Shown piece after piece: positions 6,739 to 7,924 of a stretch of DNA of 7,924 nt. Under the pieces are notes generated by a model that saw only the letters and a program-made list of their open reading frames with translations, was not told the DNA's origin and did no database searches. The position numbers and the translations under genes were made by a program. Every line of letters begins with the position of its first letter. The first letter of the stretch is position 1. This stretch comes from Solirubrobacterales bacterium. GTDB taxonomy: Bacteria; Actinomycetota; Thermoleophilia; Solirubrobacterales; 70-9. The stretch lies in assembly GCA_030835185.1 (NCBI GenBank), contig JAUQWL010000077.1, forward strand, positions 1-7,924. Direction: 5' to 3'.

Positions 6739-7924
6739 AACGTGCGATCAAGGCCCATTTCAAGGACTTCATCGCGATCACGGTGCTGATCCTGGTCGCG
6801 CTGGTGACCCTGCTGGTCATCCTCTCCAACCAGAAGGCCGCGCTGCCGTCGTGGATCCCGGGTCTCGGGCAGGAGTTCTACTCGATCAACGCCGAGTTCG
6901 AGACCGCACAGGCGATCACGCCCGGGCAGGGTCAGGCCGCGGTGATCGCGGGCATCAACGTCGGCAAGGTCGGCGCCGCCGAATTGGAGGACGGCGTGGC
7001 CAAGGTCCGGCTGGACATCGAGCCCAAGTACAAAGACCTGCTCCACCAGGATGCCGAGTTCCTGACCCGCCCGAAGACCGGTCTCAACGACATGGTGATC
7101 GAGATCGACCCCGGTACCACCGGGCCTCCGCCCGAAGAGGGTTCGACCCTGCCGCTGGCCCAGGGGATGTCCAATGTTCAGCTCGAACAGTTCTTCGCCA
7201 CGCTCGATCGCGACACCCAGGATTATCTCGTCCTGCTGTTGAACGGCGCCGGCTTCGGGCTGGACGGCAAGGGCCGGGAGCTGATGCAGGCCCTGAGGCG
7301 TTTCGGTCCGTTCACCGAGTACACCGCGAAGCTGAACGGCCTGCTCGAAGAACGGCGCGAGAACATCAGCGGTGGCGTCAGCGCCCTGAGCAAGATCGCC
7401 ACGGAGCTCGGCAACAACGACGAAGTGGTCGCCGATTTCATCACCAACTCGAAGAACAACCTCCAGGCATGGGCCGACGAGGAGGCCTCGCTGCGTGAGG
7501 CGCTCACCGAGCTGCCGCCCACGCTGCGCGCCGCCCAGGACGGGCTTGCCAAGTCCAACTCGCTATCGCTGGTGCTGCGCCCGACCCTGCTCCGGCTGAT
7601 CCCGGGAGTGAAGAACCTCAAGTCGTCGCTGATCGCACTCCAGAAGCTCGGCGAGAACGTAACCCCGCCGGTACGCGACGAAATCAGGCCGTTCACCCGC
7701 CAGGTTCAGCCCGTATTCGAGGATCTCGGCGATACCAGCCGGGCCTCTCAGGTGACCACCAGGAAGGTCAAGGGTTTCTACATCAACCTGAACCGCCTGC
7801 TCGACCTGTGGGCCTACAACCCGCCCGGCGACTCTCAGGAGGGCTTCCTCTTCTGGGCACCCTGGCTGGCCCAGAACTTCAACTCCTCGATGTCCACGCA
7901 GGACGCGATCGGCCCGGTGCGTCG
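6735..7924 (+). CDS. Mce-5: MCE/MlaD-domain lipid-transport protein (3' end outside window)
   Basis: The frame is open from GTG 6735 to the right edge, giving 396 residues plus two bases with no stop, so the C-terminus is missing. The N-terminus (MKRAIKAHFKDF) is basic and leads into an anchor at about residues 12-31. The MCE domain is at about 49-127 with VIAGINVGKVG (70-80) and the end motif MVIEIDPGT. QFFATLDRDTQD (152-163) follows, then a long helical region with LPPTL at 260-264 and a Trp/Phe-rich stretch (LFWAPWLAQNF) near the cut. A strong ribosome site precedes the start, and the start overlaps the Mce-4 stop. The post-MCE element makes it most like Mce-1. Sisters are 460-544 residues, so roughly 60-150 residues are probably lost to the right. 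No GHY.R motif or C-terminal cysteine has been reached by the window end. Confidence 0.92.
   Translation, partial: MKRAIKAHFKDFIAITVLILVALVTLLVILSNQKAALPSWIPGLGQEFYSINAEFETAQAITPGQGQAAVIAGINVGKVGAAELEDGVAKVRLDIEPKYKDLLHQDAEFLTRPKTGLNDMVIEIDPGTTGPPPEEGSTLPLAQGMSNVQLEQFFATLDRDTQDYLVLLLNGAGFGLDGKGRELMQALRRFGPFTEYTAKLNGLLEERRENISGGVSALSKIATELGNNDEVVADFITNSKNNLQAWADEEASLREALTELPPTLRAAQDGLAKSNSLSLVLRPTLLRLIPGVKNLKSSLIALQKLGENVTPPVRDEIRPFTRQVQPVFEDLGDTSRASQVTTRKVKGFYINLNRLLDLWAYNPPGDSQEGFLFWAPWLAQNFNSSMSTQDAIGPVR

Larger units (their letters stand above)
757..7924 (+). other. Mce lipid-transport operon (five of probably six subunits)
   Basis: Five paralogous MCE-domain genes follow each other with overlapping stops and starts at 2136-2139, 3768-3772, 5227-5230 and 6735-6738. 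There is no internal intergenic space, terminator or promoter. Known actinobacterial mce operons encode six such subunits that form a hetero-hexamer, and tight coupling fits equal production. No permease, ATPase or regulator gene is visible. The expected next gene to the right is a sixth Mce protein. Confidence 0.8.

Noticed and set aside
6851..7498. 215-codon plus-strand open frame
   Set aside because: It overlaps Mce-5 in another frame. Its product is Arg/Gly-rich, typical of a frame-shifted reading of GC-rich coding DNA, while the Mce-5 frame has an anchor and MCE domain.

Overview
The window is high-GC (roughly 60-65% by eye), entirely plus-strand and almost fully coding. It carries most of an Mce (mammalian cell entry / MlaD-type) lipid-transport operon from an actinobacterium. 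Protein style suggests class Thermoleophilia (Solirubrobacterales or a relative): short basic N-terminus plus one membrane anchor, an IAG..VG..-type MCE domain, repeated LPPTL helices, and C-terminal GHY.R, VCNY and HSNPYP motifs. This placement rests on recalled family resemblance, not on a search.

Layout. Positions 1-647 hold the C-terminal 214 residues of a probably secreted alpha/beta-hydrolase-like protein whose start lies left of the window. Positions 648-756 are the only real intergenic gap: a stem-loop that may end the hydrolase transcript, a weak promoter-like stretch and a possible nine-codon leader ORF. From 757 to the right edge there are five consecutive Mce-family genes, here called Mce-1 to Mce-5: 757-2139, 2136-3770, 3770-5230, 5227-6738 and 6735 to beyond 7924. 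Each junction is a stop/start overlap (ATGA, TGATG, ATGA, GTGA), so they form one translationally coupled operon.

Working together. Each product has one N-terminal membrane anchor, one MCE domain of about 80 residues, and a long helical region ending in a variable C-terminal domain. From known Mce systems, six different Mce proteins are expected to form a hetero-hexameric ring and tunnel outside the membrane, passing lipid or steroid to a YrbE/MlaE permease driven by an MceG/MlaF ATPase. Five subunits are visible; a sixth is expected just to the right. No permease or ATPase gene is in the window, so the classical yrbEA-yrbEB-mceA order is not seen immediately upstream of Mce-1.

Most unusual item: Mce-2 contains an uninterrupted run of 14 Gly-X-Thr triplets (3492-3617), a collagen-like segment between its conserved body and its C-terminal tail. 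No tRNA, rRNA, CRISPR array, insertion sequence or integrase was seen.
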